Shown here piece after piece: positions 47,614-54,815 of a stretch of 59,945 nt of DNA (its first letter is position 1; every line of letters begins with the position of its first letter). This stretch comes from Pseudonocardia sp. (GTDB lineage Bacteria; Actinomycetota; Actinomycetes; Mycobacteriales; Pseudonocardiaceae), in NCBI GenBank assembly GCA_029263115.1, contig JAJCYC010000280.1, forward strand, positions 1 to 59,945. Direction: 5' to 3'. The position numbers were made by a program, and so were the translations under genes. Below the pieces are notes generated by a model that did not search any database, was not told the origin of the DNA, and saw only the letters and a program-made list of their open reading frames with translations.

Positions 47614-47700
47614 GCCGCCAGCGAGCGGAGCGAGCGTCGGCGGCGAACCGTCAGCACTGAGCCGCCAGCGAGCGGAGCGAGCGTCGGCGGCGAACCATCA
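47608..47700. repeat. two tandem copies of a 47-bp hairpin repeat
   Basis: Copies begin at 47608 and 47655, each with CACTGAGCCGCCAGCGAGCG, then GAGCGAGCGTCGGCGGCGAA. Each can fold through GCCGCC/GGCGGC. The first copy contains the aminotransferase stop codon. A third copy lies at 50801. Confidence 0.8.
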
Positions 47701-47798
47701 ACACGGAACGTACTGATCTTCGTTCCCTCGAATGGGTGTGTTGTGGGCGATAAGTTGTTCGATAGCGTCCGCACACTCGCACCCCGGAGGGGGAGATC

Positions 47799-49133
47799 AT
47801 GGCAGACGGGTCACCATCGCCGACGGCTGTTCCGATGCGCCGGGTGGCCGGTGCCTCGTTCGCCGGCACCACCATCGAGTTCTACGACTTCTTCATCTAC
47901 GGGACCGCCGCCGCGCTGGTGTTCGGTGACGTGTTCTTCCCGGAGCTGGGAGGTATCAAGGGTACGGCCGCGGCCTTCGCCACCTTCGGCGTGGCGTTCT
48001 TCTTCCGGCCGTTGGGCTCGGTGCTGTTCGGGCACTTCGGTGACCGCCTGGGCCGCAAGCGGACGCTGATCGTGACGCTGCTGCTGATGGGACTGTCCAC
48101 CTTCGCCATCGGGCTGCTGCCGTCGGCCGCCTCCATCGGGCTGGCCGCGCCGATCCTGCTGGTGGTGCTGCGCGCGCTGCAGGGCCTCGCGGTGGGCGGT
48201 GAATGGGCCGGCGCGGCGCTGCTCACCACCGAGTTCGCCCCCGCCGGCAAGCGCGGGCTCTACAGCATGTTCCCGCAGCTCGGTGCGCCGATCGCGGTCT
48301 CGCTGTCCAGCACCACCTTCCTCATCACCACCCTGACCATGGACAAGGCGACCTTCGCGGCGTGGGGCTGGCGGCTGCCCTTCCTGTTCAGCATCCTGCT
48401 CGTCGCGGTCGGGCTCTACGTCCGGCTCAAGATCACCGAGACGCCGGTTTTCGCCCGGGCGCTGGCCCGCAACGAACGGGTCAGCCTGCCGATCGCGGAC
48501 GCCCTGCGCCACCAGTGGCGCGAGGTGCTGCTCGTCGGCGGCACGCTGACCATGGTGTTCGGCTTCTTCTACATCGGCAGCGTCTACCTGGTCAGCTACG
48601 GTCAGTCGCCGGCCGGGCTCGGCCTGCCTCGGCCGACCGTGCTCGGCGCGATCGCGGTGGCCGGCCTGGTGTTCGGCGCGGTGTGCGTCGGCTCGGCGCT
48701 GCTGTCCGACCGGGCGGGTCGCCGCCGGGTGGTGCTTACCGGCAACCTGCTGGCCCTGGTGGTCGGGCCGGCCGCCTTCCTGGTCATGCAGCCGGGCGAC
48801 GGCCTGTCGTTCTTCCTCGGGGCGTCGCTGCTGCTGGCGGTCGCCGGCATCCCGTACGGGCCGGCGGCGGCCTACCTGCCGGAGATCTTCGACACCCGCT
48901 ACCGCTACACCGGCGCCGGGATGGGCTACAACCTGGGCGGCATCCTCGGCGGCGCGGTGCCGCTGATCGTGGCCGCCCCGATCACCGCCGCGTACGGGGG
49001 CATCGGCGTCGGGGTCTACCTCGCCGGCGTCGGCCTGCTCAGCACCCTGTGCGTGCTCGCGCTGCGGGAGACCAAGGACGTGGTCATCGACCAGCCGCTC
49101 GACGGGATCTCGCCGGCCGCCGCGCCGGCCTGA
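47799..49133 (+). CDS. MHS-family metabolite:H+ symporter (MFS)
   Basis: This 444-aa transporter with 12 helices has MHS-family marks: GTTIEFYDFFIYGTAAALVF, FRPLGSVLFGHFGDRLGRKR and LQGLAVGGEWAGAALL. MHS symporters import organic acids such as citrate, shikimate, proline betaine or alpha-ketoglutarate. As last gene of the island it likely imports the substrate. ATG 47799 has GGAGG upstream. No copy of the GntR operator was seen before it, and 185 bp with two 47-bp repeats separate it from the aminotransferase, so it may have its own promoter. Confidence 0.92.
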   Translation: MADGSPSPTAVPMRRVAGASFAGTTIEFYDFFIYGTAAALVFGDVFFPELGGIKGTAAAFATFGVAFFFRPLGSVLFGHFGDRLGRKRTLIVTLLLMGLSTFAIGLLPSAASIGLAAPILLVVLRALQGLAVGGEWAGAALLTTEFAPAGKRGLYSMFPQLGAPIAVSLSSTTFLITTLTMDKATFAAWGWRLPFLFSILLVAVGLYVRLKITETPVFARALARNERVSLPIADALRHQWREVLLVGGTLTMVFGFFYIGSVYLVSYGQSPAGLGLPRPTVLGAIAVAGLVFGAVCVGSALLSDRAGRRRVVLTGNLLALVVGPAAFLVMQPGDGLSFFLGASLLLAVAGIPYGPAAAYLPEIFDTRYRYTGAGMGYNLGGILGGAVPLIVAAPITAAYGGIGVGVYLAGVGLLSTLCVLALRETKDVVIDQPLDGISPAAAPA

Positions 49134-49140
49134 CGGCCGG

Positions 49141-50289
49141 CTACTTGCGCACCGGGCTGATGTTCAGCGACATGCCGGCCAGGCCCCGGGCCCGGGTACC
49201 GAGCCGGTCGGCGATCCCGATCAGCGCCTTGGCGGCCGCCGTGTCCGGGGCCGACAGCACCAGCGGCGTGCCGCCGTCGCCGGACTCGCGGAGCCGGGGG
49301 TCGAGCGGGATCTGACCGAGCAGCGGCACCGAGGCGCCGAGCGCGGTGGACAGCGAGTCCGACACGGCCTGGCCGCCGCCGGTGCCGAAGACGTCCAGCC
49401 GTCCGCCGTCCGGCAGCTCCAGCCAGGACATGTTCTCCACCACACCTACCAGCCGCTGACGGGTCTGCAACGCGATCGAGCCGGCCCGCTCGGCCACCTC
49501 GGCGGCGGCCTGCTGCGGGGTGGTGACCACCAGGATCTCCGCGCCCGGGATCAGCTGGGCACACGAGATGGCCACGTCGCCGGTGCCGGGCGGCAGGTCC
49601 AGCAGCAGTACGTCCAGGTCGCCCCAGAACACGTCGGCGAGGAACTGCTGCAACGCCCGGTGCAGCATCGGGCCGCGCCAGGTGACCGGGGAGTTGCCCT
49701 GGGTGAACATGCCGATCGAGATGACCTTCACCCCGTGGGCCTGCGGCGGCATGATCATGTCGTCGACCTTGGTGGGCCGGGCGGTGGTGCCCAGCATGCG
49801 CGGCACGGAGTGCCCGTAGATGTCCGCGTCCAGCACTCCGACCGACAGTCCCCGGGCGGCCAGCGAGGCAGCCAGGTTCACCGTGACCGACGACTTGCCG
49901 ACCCCGCCCTTGCCCGACGCGACGCAGTAGACCCTGGTCAGGTTGCCGGGCTCGGAGAACGGGATGGTGGGTTCCTTGGCGTCACCGCGCAGCCCCCGGC
50001 GCAGCTCGGTGCGCTGCTCGTCGCTCATCACGTCCAGCTCGACCTGGACCGCACGCACCCCGGGTATCTCACCGACCGCCGCGGTCACCCGGTTGGTGAT
50101 GGTCTCGCGCATCGGGCAGCCGGCGACGGTGAGCCAGATCCCGACACCGACCGTTCCGTCCGAAGCGATGGTCACACTCTTGACCATGCCGAGCTCGGTG
50201 ATCGGCTTGTGGATTTCGGGGTCGTCGACCTGGGCCAGCGCGGCCTGTACGGCCGACTCGGTCACGGTGGTGTGCGATGTGGTGCTCAT
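49141..50289 (-). CDS. mrp: Mrp/NBP35-family ATP-binding Fe-S cluster carrier
   Basis: This 382-aa protein has an N-terminal MIP18/DUF59 domain (1-90, with TVAGCPMRETITNRV) and a P-loop ATPase domain with the deviant Walker A SGKGGVGKS (125-133). LLLDLPPGTGD is also present. Mrp proteins carry Fe-S clusters to target proteins. The CxxC pair that many family members have near ENMS is absent here (LELPDGG), so cluster binding may rely on other residues. Gene position matches Rv1229c. It is divergent from the marR-type gene. Confidence 0.95.
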   Translation of the reverse strand: MSTTSHTTVTESAVQAALAQVDDPEIHKPITELGMVKSVTIASDGTVGVGIWLTVAGCPMRETITNRVTAAVGEIPGVRAVQVELDVMSDEQRTELRRGLRGDAKEPTIPFSEPGNLTRVYCVASGKGGVGKSSVTVNLAASLAARGLSVGVLDADIYGHSVPRMLGTTARPTKVDDMIMPPQAHGVKVISIGMFTQGNSPVTWRGPMLHRALQQFLADVFWGDLDVLLLDLPPGTGDVAISCAQLIPGAEILVVTTPQQAAAEVAERAGSIALQTRQRLVGVVENMSWLELPDGGRLDVFGTGGGQAVSDSLSTALGASVPLLGQIPLDPRLRESGDGGTPLVLSAPDTAAAKALIGIADRLGTRARGLAGMSLNISPVRK

Positions 50290-50313
50290 CGCCTGCCATC
50301 CTACGTCCGTGGG

Positions 50314-50319
50314 TAGACT
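50314..50319 (+). promoter_or_regulatory. -10 box upstream of the MarR gene
   Basis: TAGACT is followed by eight bases and then ATG 50328, compatible with a leaderless transcript. Confidence 0.35.
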
Positions 50320-50327
50320 TCGCGCGC

Positions 50328-50804
50328 ATGTCCCCGGGATCGGCGGCGAATGGAGCACGCGTCGAACCTAGGGTGTGGTTGAGTCCGGACGCGTTGGCTT
50401 CCTGGCGGGCCTACCTGCGCGGTCACGCGACGGTGACCCGGGCGCTGGAGAGCGAGCTGCTGGCCGGCCCCAGGCTCTCGCTCGCCGCCTACGACGTGTT
50501 GGTGCAGCTGGCCGAGGCACCGGGGCAGCGGCTGCGGATGACCGAGCTGGCCGATGCCGTCCTGCTGTCGCGGTCCGGGGTGACCCGGGTGGTCGACCGG
50601 CTGCAGCGCGACCGGCTGGTGGAGCGCGGCCCGGTCCCGGGTGACGGCCGCGGGGTCGCCGCCGCGCTCACCGACCGGGGACTGCAGCGGCTGCGCGGCG
50701 CCTCACGGGCGCACCTCGAGGGCGTGGTGCGGCACTTCGCCGACCGCCTCGACCGGGCCGAGCTGGCCGAACTGCGCCGGATCAGCGCCAAGCTCGCGGG
50801 CTGA
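50328..50804 (+). CDS. MarR-family transcriptional regulator
   Basis: This 158-aa protein carries the MarR winged-helix: LSLAAYDVLVQLAEAPGQRL, then ADAVLLSRSGVTRVVDRLQ (recognition helix) and the wing RLVERGPVPGDGRGVAAALT. Such dimers usually repress a neighbouring gene in response to small aromatic or oxidative signals. It is divergent from mrp with a 38-bp gap. Its stop codon is in a third copy of the 47-bp repeat. Confidence 0.92.
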   Translation: MSPGSAANGARVEPRVWLSPDALASWRAYLRGHATVTRALESELLAGPRLSLAAYDVLVQLAEAPGQRLRMTELADAVLLSRSGVTRVVDRLQRDRLVERGPVPGDGRGVAAALTDRGLQRLRGASRAHLEGVVRHFADRLDRAELAELRRISAKLAG

Positions 50805-50847
50805 GCCGCCAGCGAGCGCGGAGCGAGCGTCGGCGGCGAACCATCGG
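50801..50847. repeat. 47-bp hairpin repeat, third copy
   Basis: CTGAGCCGCCAGCGAGCGCG continues GAGCGAGCGTCGGCGGCGAA, with two extra bases (GC) relative to the copies at 47.6 kb. As there, it begins on the stop codon of the upstream gene (MarR). It lies between convergent genes and may act as a terminator. Confidence 0.7.
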
Positions 50848-50883
50848 CGCTGAGCCGCGCTCCCGGTCCACCGCGGGCCGGGC

Positions 50884-51393
50884 TCAGTGCCGGGCGGGTT
50901 TGCCGCGGCCGGTGCGGGGCCGTTCCTCGGCGGCCAGCCGCTCGGCCAGCCGGTCGAGCTCCCCGCGCAGGTAGTCCCGGGTGGCCACCTCGCCGATCGC
51001 CACCCGCAACGCGGCCAGCTCCCGGGCCAGGTACTCGGTGTCGGCCTTGGTCTGGGCGGCCCGGGCGCGGTCCTCCTCCAGCGACACCCGGTCCCGGTCG
51101 TCCTGCCGGTTCTGGGCCAGCAGGATCAGCGGCGCGGCGTAGGCGGCCTGGGTGGAGAACGCCAGGTTGAGCAGGATGAACGGGTACGGGTCCCACTGCA
51201 GCCGCAGCGCGAACACGTTCAGCACGATCCACACCAACACGAGCACCGTCTGCACCGCCAGGAACCGGCCGGTGCCCAGGAACCGCGCGATCCGCTCGGA
51301 GAACCGGGCGAAGGCGTCCGGGTCGAGCACGAACCGGGGGGAACGGCCGGCCTTCGGCTGGTCGAGCCGACGTCCACTGCGGTACTCAGCCAC
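50884..51393 (-). CDS. DUF1003 membrane protein
   Basis: This 169-aa protein has two closely spaced membrane helices (about 43-60 and 72-92) with the DUF1003 core WIVLNVFALRLQWDPYPFIL and NLAFSTQAAYAAPLILLAQN. A charged coiled coil follows. The frame overlaps the MgtE/CBS gene upstream by eight bases; the pair is conserved in actinobacteria. Function unknown. Confidence 0.9.
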   Translation of the reverse strand: MAEYRSGRRLDQPKAGRSPRFVLDPDAFARFSERIARFLGTGRFLAVQTVLVLVWIVLNVFALRLQWDPYPFILLNLAFSTQAAYAAPLILLAQNRQDDRDRVSLEEDRARAAQTKADTEYLARELAALRVAIGEVATRDYLRGELDRLAERLAAEERPRTGRGKPARH

Positions 51394-52669
51394 CGGTCAC
51401 CTGCCGGACGGCCGCCGCCTCGGTCCCGTTGGTCGCGCTGGCCCGGTCGCGCCACCCGGAGGGCAACAGGTGGTCCAGCACGTCGTCGACGGTGACCGCA
51501 CCCAGCAGGTGGTCGTCGTCGTCCACCACCGGCCCGCACACCAGGTTGTAGGCGGCGAAGTAGCGGGTCACCTCGGCCAGCGGCGACTCCGGGTGCATCC
51601 GGGCCAGCTCGGCGTCGACCATGCCCGCGACCAGGTGCGACGGCGGCTCGCGCAGCAGCCGTTGCAGGTGCACGCAGCCGAGATAGCGCCCGGTCGGGGT
51701 GGCCGTCGGCGGGCGGGCGACGAAGACCATGCTGGCCAGCGCGGGCGGCACGTCCGGGTTGCGCACCCGGGCCAGTGCCTCGGCGACCGTCGCGTCCGGG
51801 CGCAGGATCAGCGGCTCCGGGGTCATCAACCCGCCGGCGGTGTCCGAGGAGTAGCGCAGCAGCCGGCGTAGCGGGGCGCTCTCCTCGGGCTCCATCAGCT
51901 CCAGCAGCCGGTCGGACTCGGCCTCGGGCAGCTCTCCGAGCAGGTCCGCCGCGTCGTCCGGATCCATCGCCTCCAGGATGTCGGCGGCCCGGTCGTAATC
52001 CAGGTGGCGGAGCAGGTCGCGCTGGTCGTTCTCGGACAGTTCCTGGAACACGTCGGCCAGCCGCTCGTCGTGCAGCGCGTCGACCACCTCGTAGCGCCGC
52101 TCGTCCGGCAGCTCGTGCAGCGCGGCGGCCACGTCGGCGGCCCGCATCCCCTCGAACACCGCGAGCAACCGCTCCGCGCCCTGGTCGGCGCCGGACAGCG
52201 TCAGCCCGCTCACCGCCGACCATTCCACCACCCGGACCTGGCCTCGCCGGGCCAGCCGGCCCCGTCGGTGCCGCACCGCGAGCCGTCCGACCACCCAGTC
52301 CCGGGACCGGGTCGGCTCGATGGCGGCGTCGACCACGATGGCGTCCTCGCCCGCCTCGGCGATCCGCACCGGGGCGTCCAGCAGCTGACCGACCACCAGG
52401 GCCTCGTTCGGGCGACGGGCGAAGCGGCGCAGGTTGACCATCCCGGTGCTCAGGGTGACCGCGCCCGGGTCGATCGCGGTGACCCGCAGCATCGGTACGA
52501 AGATCCGCTGCCGGGTGACCAGCTCGACCACCAGCCCGAGCACCCTCGGCGGCAGGTCGTCCACCCGCAGCGCCACCACCGCGTCGCGGATCTTGCCGAT
52601 CCGCTCGCCGTCCGGCCCGAAGACGGCGAGGCCGACCATCTGCGCCACGAACACCCTCGCCGCCGTCAT
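51386..52669 (-). CDS. soluble MgtE-N/CBS domain protein with PRC-barrel start (Rv1232c-like)
   Basis: This 427-aa protein has an N-terminal PRC-barrel-like segment (VFGPDGERIGKIRDAVV), a second such unit near residue 110, the MgtE N-domain and two CBS domains. The MgtE N-domain has superhelical repeats such as LHELPDERRYEVVDALHDE and DLLRHLDYDRAADILEAMDP. The CBS part shows GGLMTPEPLILRPDATVAEA and GAVTVDDVLDHLLP. It lacks the MgtE transmembrane domain, so it is a sensor without a channel. In MgtE this region senses cytoplasmic Mg2+. Together with the DUF1003 partner it may regulate another transporter, perhaps the CorA encoded at 58.4 kb; that is inference. Confidence 0.9.
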   Translation of the reverse strand: MTAARVFVAQMVGLAVFGPDGERIGKIRDAVVALRVDDLPPRVLGLVVELVTRQRIFVPMLRVTAIDPGAVTLSTGMVNLRRFARRPNEALVVGQLLDAPVRIAEAGEDAIVVDAAIEPTRSRDWVVGRLAVRHRRGRLARRGQVRVVEWSAVSGLTLSGADQGAERLLAVFEGMRAADVAAALHELPDERRYEVVDALHDERLADVFQELSENDQRDLLRHLDYDRAADILEAMDPDDAADLLGELPEAESDRLLELMEPEESAPLRRLLRYSSDTAGGLMTPEPLILRPDATVAEALARVRNPDVPPALASMVFVARPPTATPTGRYLGCVHLQRLLREPPSHLVAGMVDAELARMHPESPLAEVTRYFAAYNLVCGPVVDDDDHLLGAVTVDDVLDHLLPSGWRDRASATNGTEAAAVRQVTGG

Positions 52670-52680
52670 GGCTGTCAGGT

Positions 52681-52686
52681 TAGCTT
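52681..52686 (+). promoter_or_regulatory. -10 box of a leaderless promoter (phzF remnant)
   Basis: TAGCTT is followed by seven bases and then GTG 52694. Confidence 0.35.
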
Positions 52687-52693
52687 CGTGTGC

Positions 52694-53400
52694 GTGACCG
52701 GACCCTCTTCGCTCAGTTTCGACGTGGTGGACGTGTTCGCCGAGCGTCCCTTCACCGGCAACCCGTTGGCGGTGGTGCACGGCGCGGACGGACTGTCCAC
52801 CGGCCAGCTGCAGGCGCTGGCCCGCGAGTTCAACCTGTCCGAGACGGTGTTCCCACTGCCCGCGCGCGATCCCGGGGCCGACTACCGGGCCCGGATTTTC
52901 ACCCCGGCCAGCGAGCTGCCGTTCGCCGGTCACCCCAGCGTCGGGGTGGCGTGGGTGCTGGCCAGGGACGGGGTGATCCGGCGCGGCGACGTGGTCCAGG
53001 AGTGCGGCGCGGGGCTGCGGTGCGGGCCGACGCGGTCGCCCGCGCGGTGGTGCCGGCCGCGTCCGAGCTGCTGGAATGCGCGGGCCGCACCGGCGTGGTT
53101 CTGGTCGCCTTCGACGCCGGTGCCGGGCGCGCGCACATGCGGATGTTCGCCCCCGGTGAAGGTGTACCCGAGGACCCGGCAACCGGCTCCGCGGCGGTCG
53201 CGCTGGGGGTGTGGCTGGTCGCCCGCGGCCTGCTGCCGGCGGACGGCGCGGCCGAGGTGACCATCGACCAGGGCGCCGAGGTCGGCCGACCGTCCACGCT
53301 CGAGTTGGCGGTCCAGGCCGAGGGTGGTCGCGCGGTGGAGAGCTCGTTCGGGGGCCGGGTGGTGGCGGTCTCGTCGGGCACGATCGCCGTCCCGGCCTGA
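52694..53400 (+). pseudogene. PhzF-family isomerase, frameshifted with internal deletion
   Basis: The 5' part (frame of GTG 52694) carries FDVVDVFAERPFTGNPLAVV, FNLSETVFPLP and ELPFAGHPSVGVAWVL, typical of PhzF. After VVQECGAGL near 53015 this frame turns to nonsense. The 3' part is in another frame: RADAVARAVVPAASELLECA, RMFAPGEGVPEDPATGSAA and the GRPSTLEL ending. Only about 40 residues separate ECGAGL from FAPGEG, where intact relatives have roughly 90. An internal deletion of about 150 bp that is not a multiple of three explains both losses. A full-length enzyme cannot be made. Confidence 0.8.
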
Positions 53401-53777
53401 CCCGCCGTCCCCGCTGACCCGCCGCCGCCCGTACCCGGGTTCGCGGCGGTGGGTCCCCGAGCACACGCCTGACACCGCGCCCGGCCGGCCACATCCGTGC
53501 CGCGCGGGATCGTGTGGACAGGTCCGGCCGCAGCTCCGTGGGCAAGCCGACGCCCGGGAAGAGCCGGTGGAACCGTGGGGCCGGGCACGCGGATCACGCC
53601 CGCCGCCGCGGCGGGCGCCCCAAGGTGGGTGGTTCCGGTGAGAATCCAGTCACCTCGCGGGGCGGACGGGCGGTGGCCGTGCGAGCATCATCGGCGATTC
53701 CGAGCGTGTCGGCGCCGCCCGCCTGGTCGCGGGCCGTGCCGTCGGCGCCCATCAGCGCTCGAACATGGAGGCCAGCA
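53401..53777. other. 377-bp gap between phzF remnant and CoA lyase, with structured leader
   Basis: No ORF in this gap has convincing coding bias. Its right half holds nested complementary segments (53569-53636). No match to a riboswitch class could be made by eye. Confidence 0.5.
53569..53636 (+). ncRNA. possible structured leader RNA upstream of the CoA lyase gene
   Basis: Three nested pairings are visible: GGAACC (53569-53574) with GGTTCC (53631-53636), GGGGC (53577-53581) with GCCCC (53617-53621), and CGCCCGCC (53597-53604) with GGCGGGCG (53610-53617). They lie 140 bp before GTG 53778. A GGTGAGAATCC string follows. In DNA this GC-rich, short pairings are expected by chance fairly often, so this is tentative. 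Confidence 0.25.
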
Positions 53778-54743
53778 GTGAGCAGCGTGAACCGCAACCG
53801 TCCGCGGCGGTCGTGCATGGCGGTACCCGGTTCCAGTCAGAAGTTCATCGACAAGGCGCGAACGCTGCCTGCGGACCAGGTGTTCCTGGACCTTGAGGAC
53901 GCCTGTGCCCCGCTGGCCAAGCCGGGCGCCCGTAAGACCATCGTGGCCGCGCTGAACGAGGGTGGCTGGGAGGGCAAGACCCGGGTGGTCAGGGTCAACG
54001 ACTGGACCACCGAATGGACCTACCGCGACGTGGTCGACGTGGTCGAGGGCGCCGGGGCCAACCTGGACTGCATCATGCTGCCCAAGGTCCAGACGGCCGA
54101 GCAGATCGTCGCCCTCGACCTGCTGCTCACCCAGATCGAGAAGACCGTGGGCCTCGACATCGGCCGGATCGGCATCGAGGCGCAGATCGAGAACGCGCTC
54201 GGCCTGACCAACGTCAACGCCATCGCGGCCGCGAGCCCCCGGGTCGAGACGATCATCTTCGGTCCGGCCGACTTCATGGCCAGCATCAACATGAAGTCCC
54301 TGGTCGTCGGCGAGCAGCCGCCGGGCTACGACGTGGGTGACGCCTACCACCACATCCTGATGTCGATCCTGATGGCGGCCCGCGCCTACGACAAGCAGGC
54401 CATCGACGGCCCGTACCTGCAGATCAAGGACGTCGACGGGTTCAAGCGGGTGGCCGGCCGGTCCGCCGCGCTGGGGTTCGACGGCAAGTGGGTGCTGCAC
54501 CCGGGTCAGCTGGACGCCGCCAACGACACGTTCAGCCCGGCGCAGCAGGACTATGACCACGCGGAGAACATCCTCGACGCCTACGACTGGTACACCTCGG
54601 AGGCCGGTGGCGCGCGCGGTGCCGCGATGCTCGGTGACGAGATGATCGACGAGGCCTCCCGCAAGATGGCTCTGGTGATCGTCGGCAAGGGACGTGCCGC
54701 GGGCATGGAGCGCGGCGACCGCTGGTCCCCGCCCGAGTCATGA
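53778..54743 (+). CDS. HpcH/HpaI aldolase family CoA ester lyase (CitE-like)
   Basis: This 321-aa TIM-barrel enzyme has a GGAGG site six bases before GTG 53778, giving an N-terminus MSSVNRNRPRRSCMAVPGSS typical of CitE-like lyases. FLDLEDACAPLAKPGAR, KVQTAEQI, the Mg ligands in GIEAQIENALGL and IIFGPADF, and LHPGQ are present. Relatives cleave malyl-, methylmalyl- or citramalyl-CoA, or hydrolyse the product. The following acyl-CoA dehydrogenase and the MaoC-like protein at the window end suggest branched-chain acyl-CoA breakdown. Confidence 0.9.
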   Translation: MSSVNRNRPRRSCMAVPGSSQKFIDKARTLPADQVFLDLEDACAPLAKPGARKTIVAALNEGGWEGKTRVVRVNDWTTEWTYRDVVDVVEGAGANLDCIMLPKVQTAEQIVALDLLLTQIEKTVGLDIGRIGIEAQIENALGLTNVNAIAAASPRVETIIFGPADFMASINMKSLVVGEQPPGYDVGDAYHHILMSILMAARAYDKQAIDGPYLQIKDVDGFKRVAGRSAALGFDGKWVLHPGQLDAANDTFSPAQQDYDHAENILDAYDWYTSEAGGARGAAMLGDEMIDEASRKMALVIVGKGRAAGMERGDRWSPPES

Positions 54744-54763
54744 CGAACGGCACTCTCGTCGCG

Positions 54764-54769
54764 TAGGTT
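54764..54769 (+). promoter_or_regulatory. candidate -10 box of the acyl-CoA dehydrogenase gene
   Basis: TAGGTT lies 46 bases upstream of ATG 54816, leaving a leader that includes CAGGAG at 54805-54810. Confidence 0.3.
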
Positions 54770-54815
54770 CCGACGAACGCGCCGTTCGCCGGATTGGAAG
54801 ACCCAGGAGCCAAGC

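Noticed and set aside
49016-49564. Alternative minus-strand frame inside mrp
   Set aside because: It is a shifted shadow of mrp, which has complete MIP18 and P-loop domains.
53561-53680. Cobalamin riboswitch-like GGTGAGAATCC string
   Set aside because: The flanking conserved blocks (GGGAA before it, the CCCGC-x-ACTGT part after it and the B12-box-like segment) are not recognisable, and the downstream gene is not a usual B12 target. Kept only as a possible structured leader.
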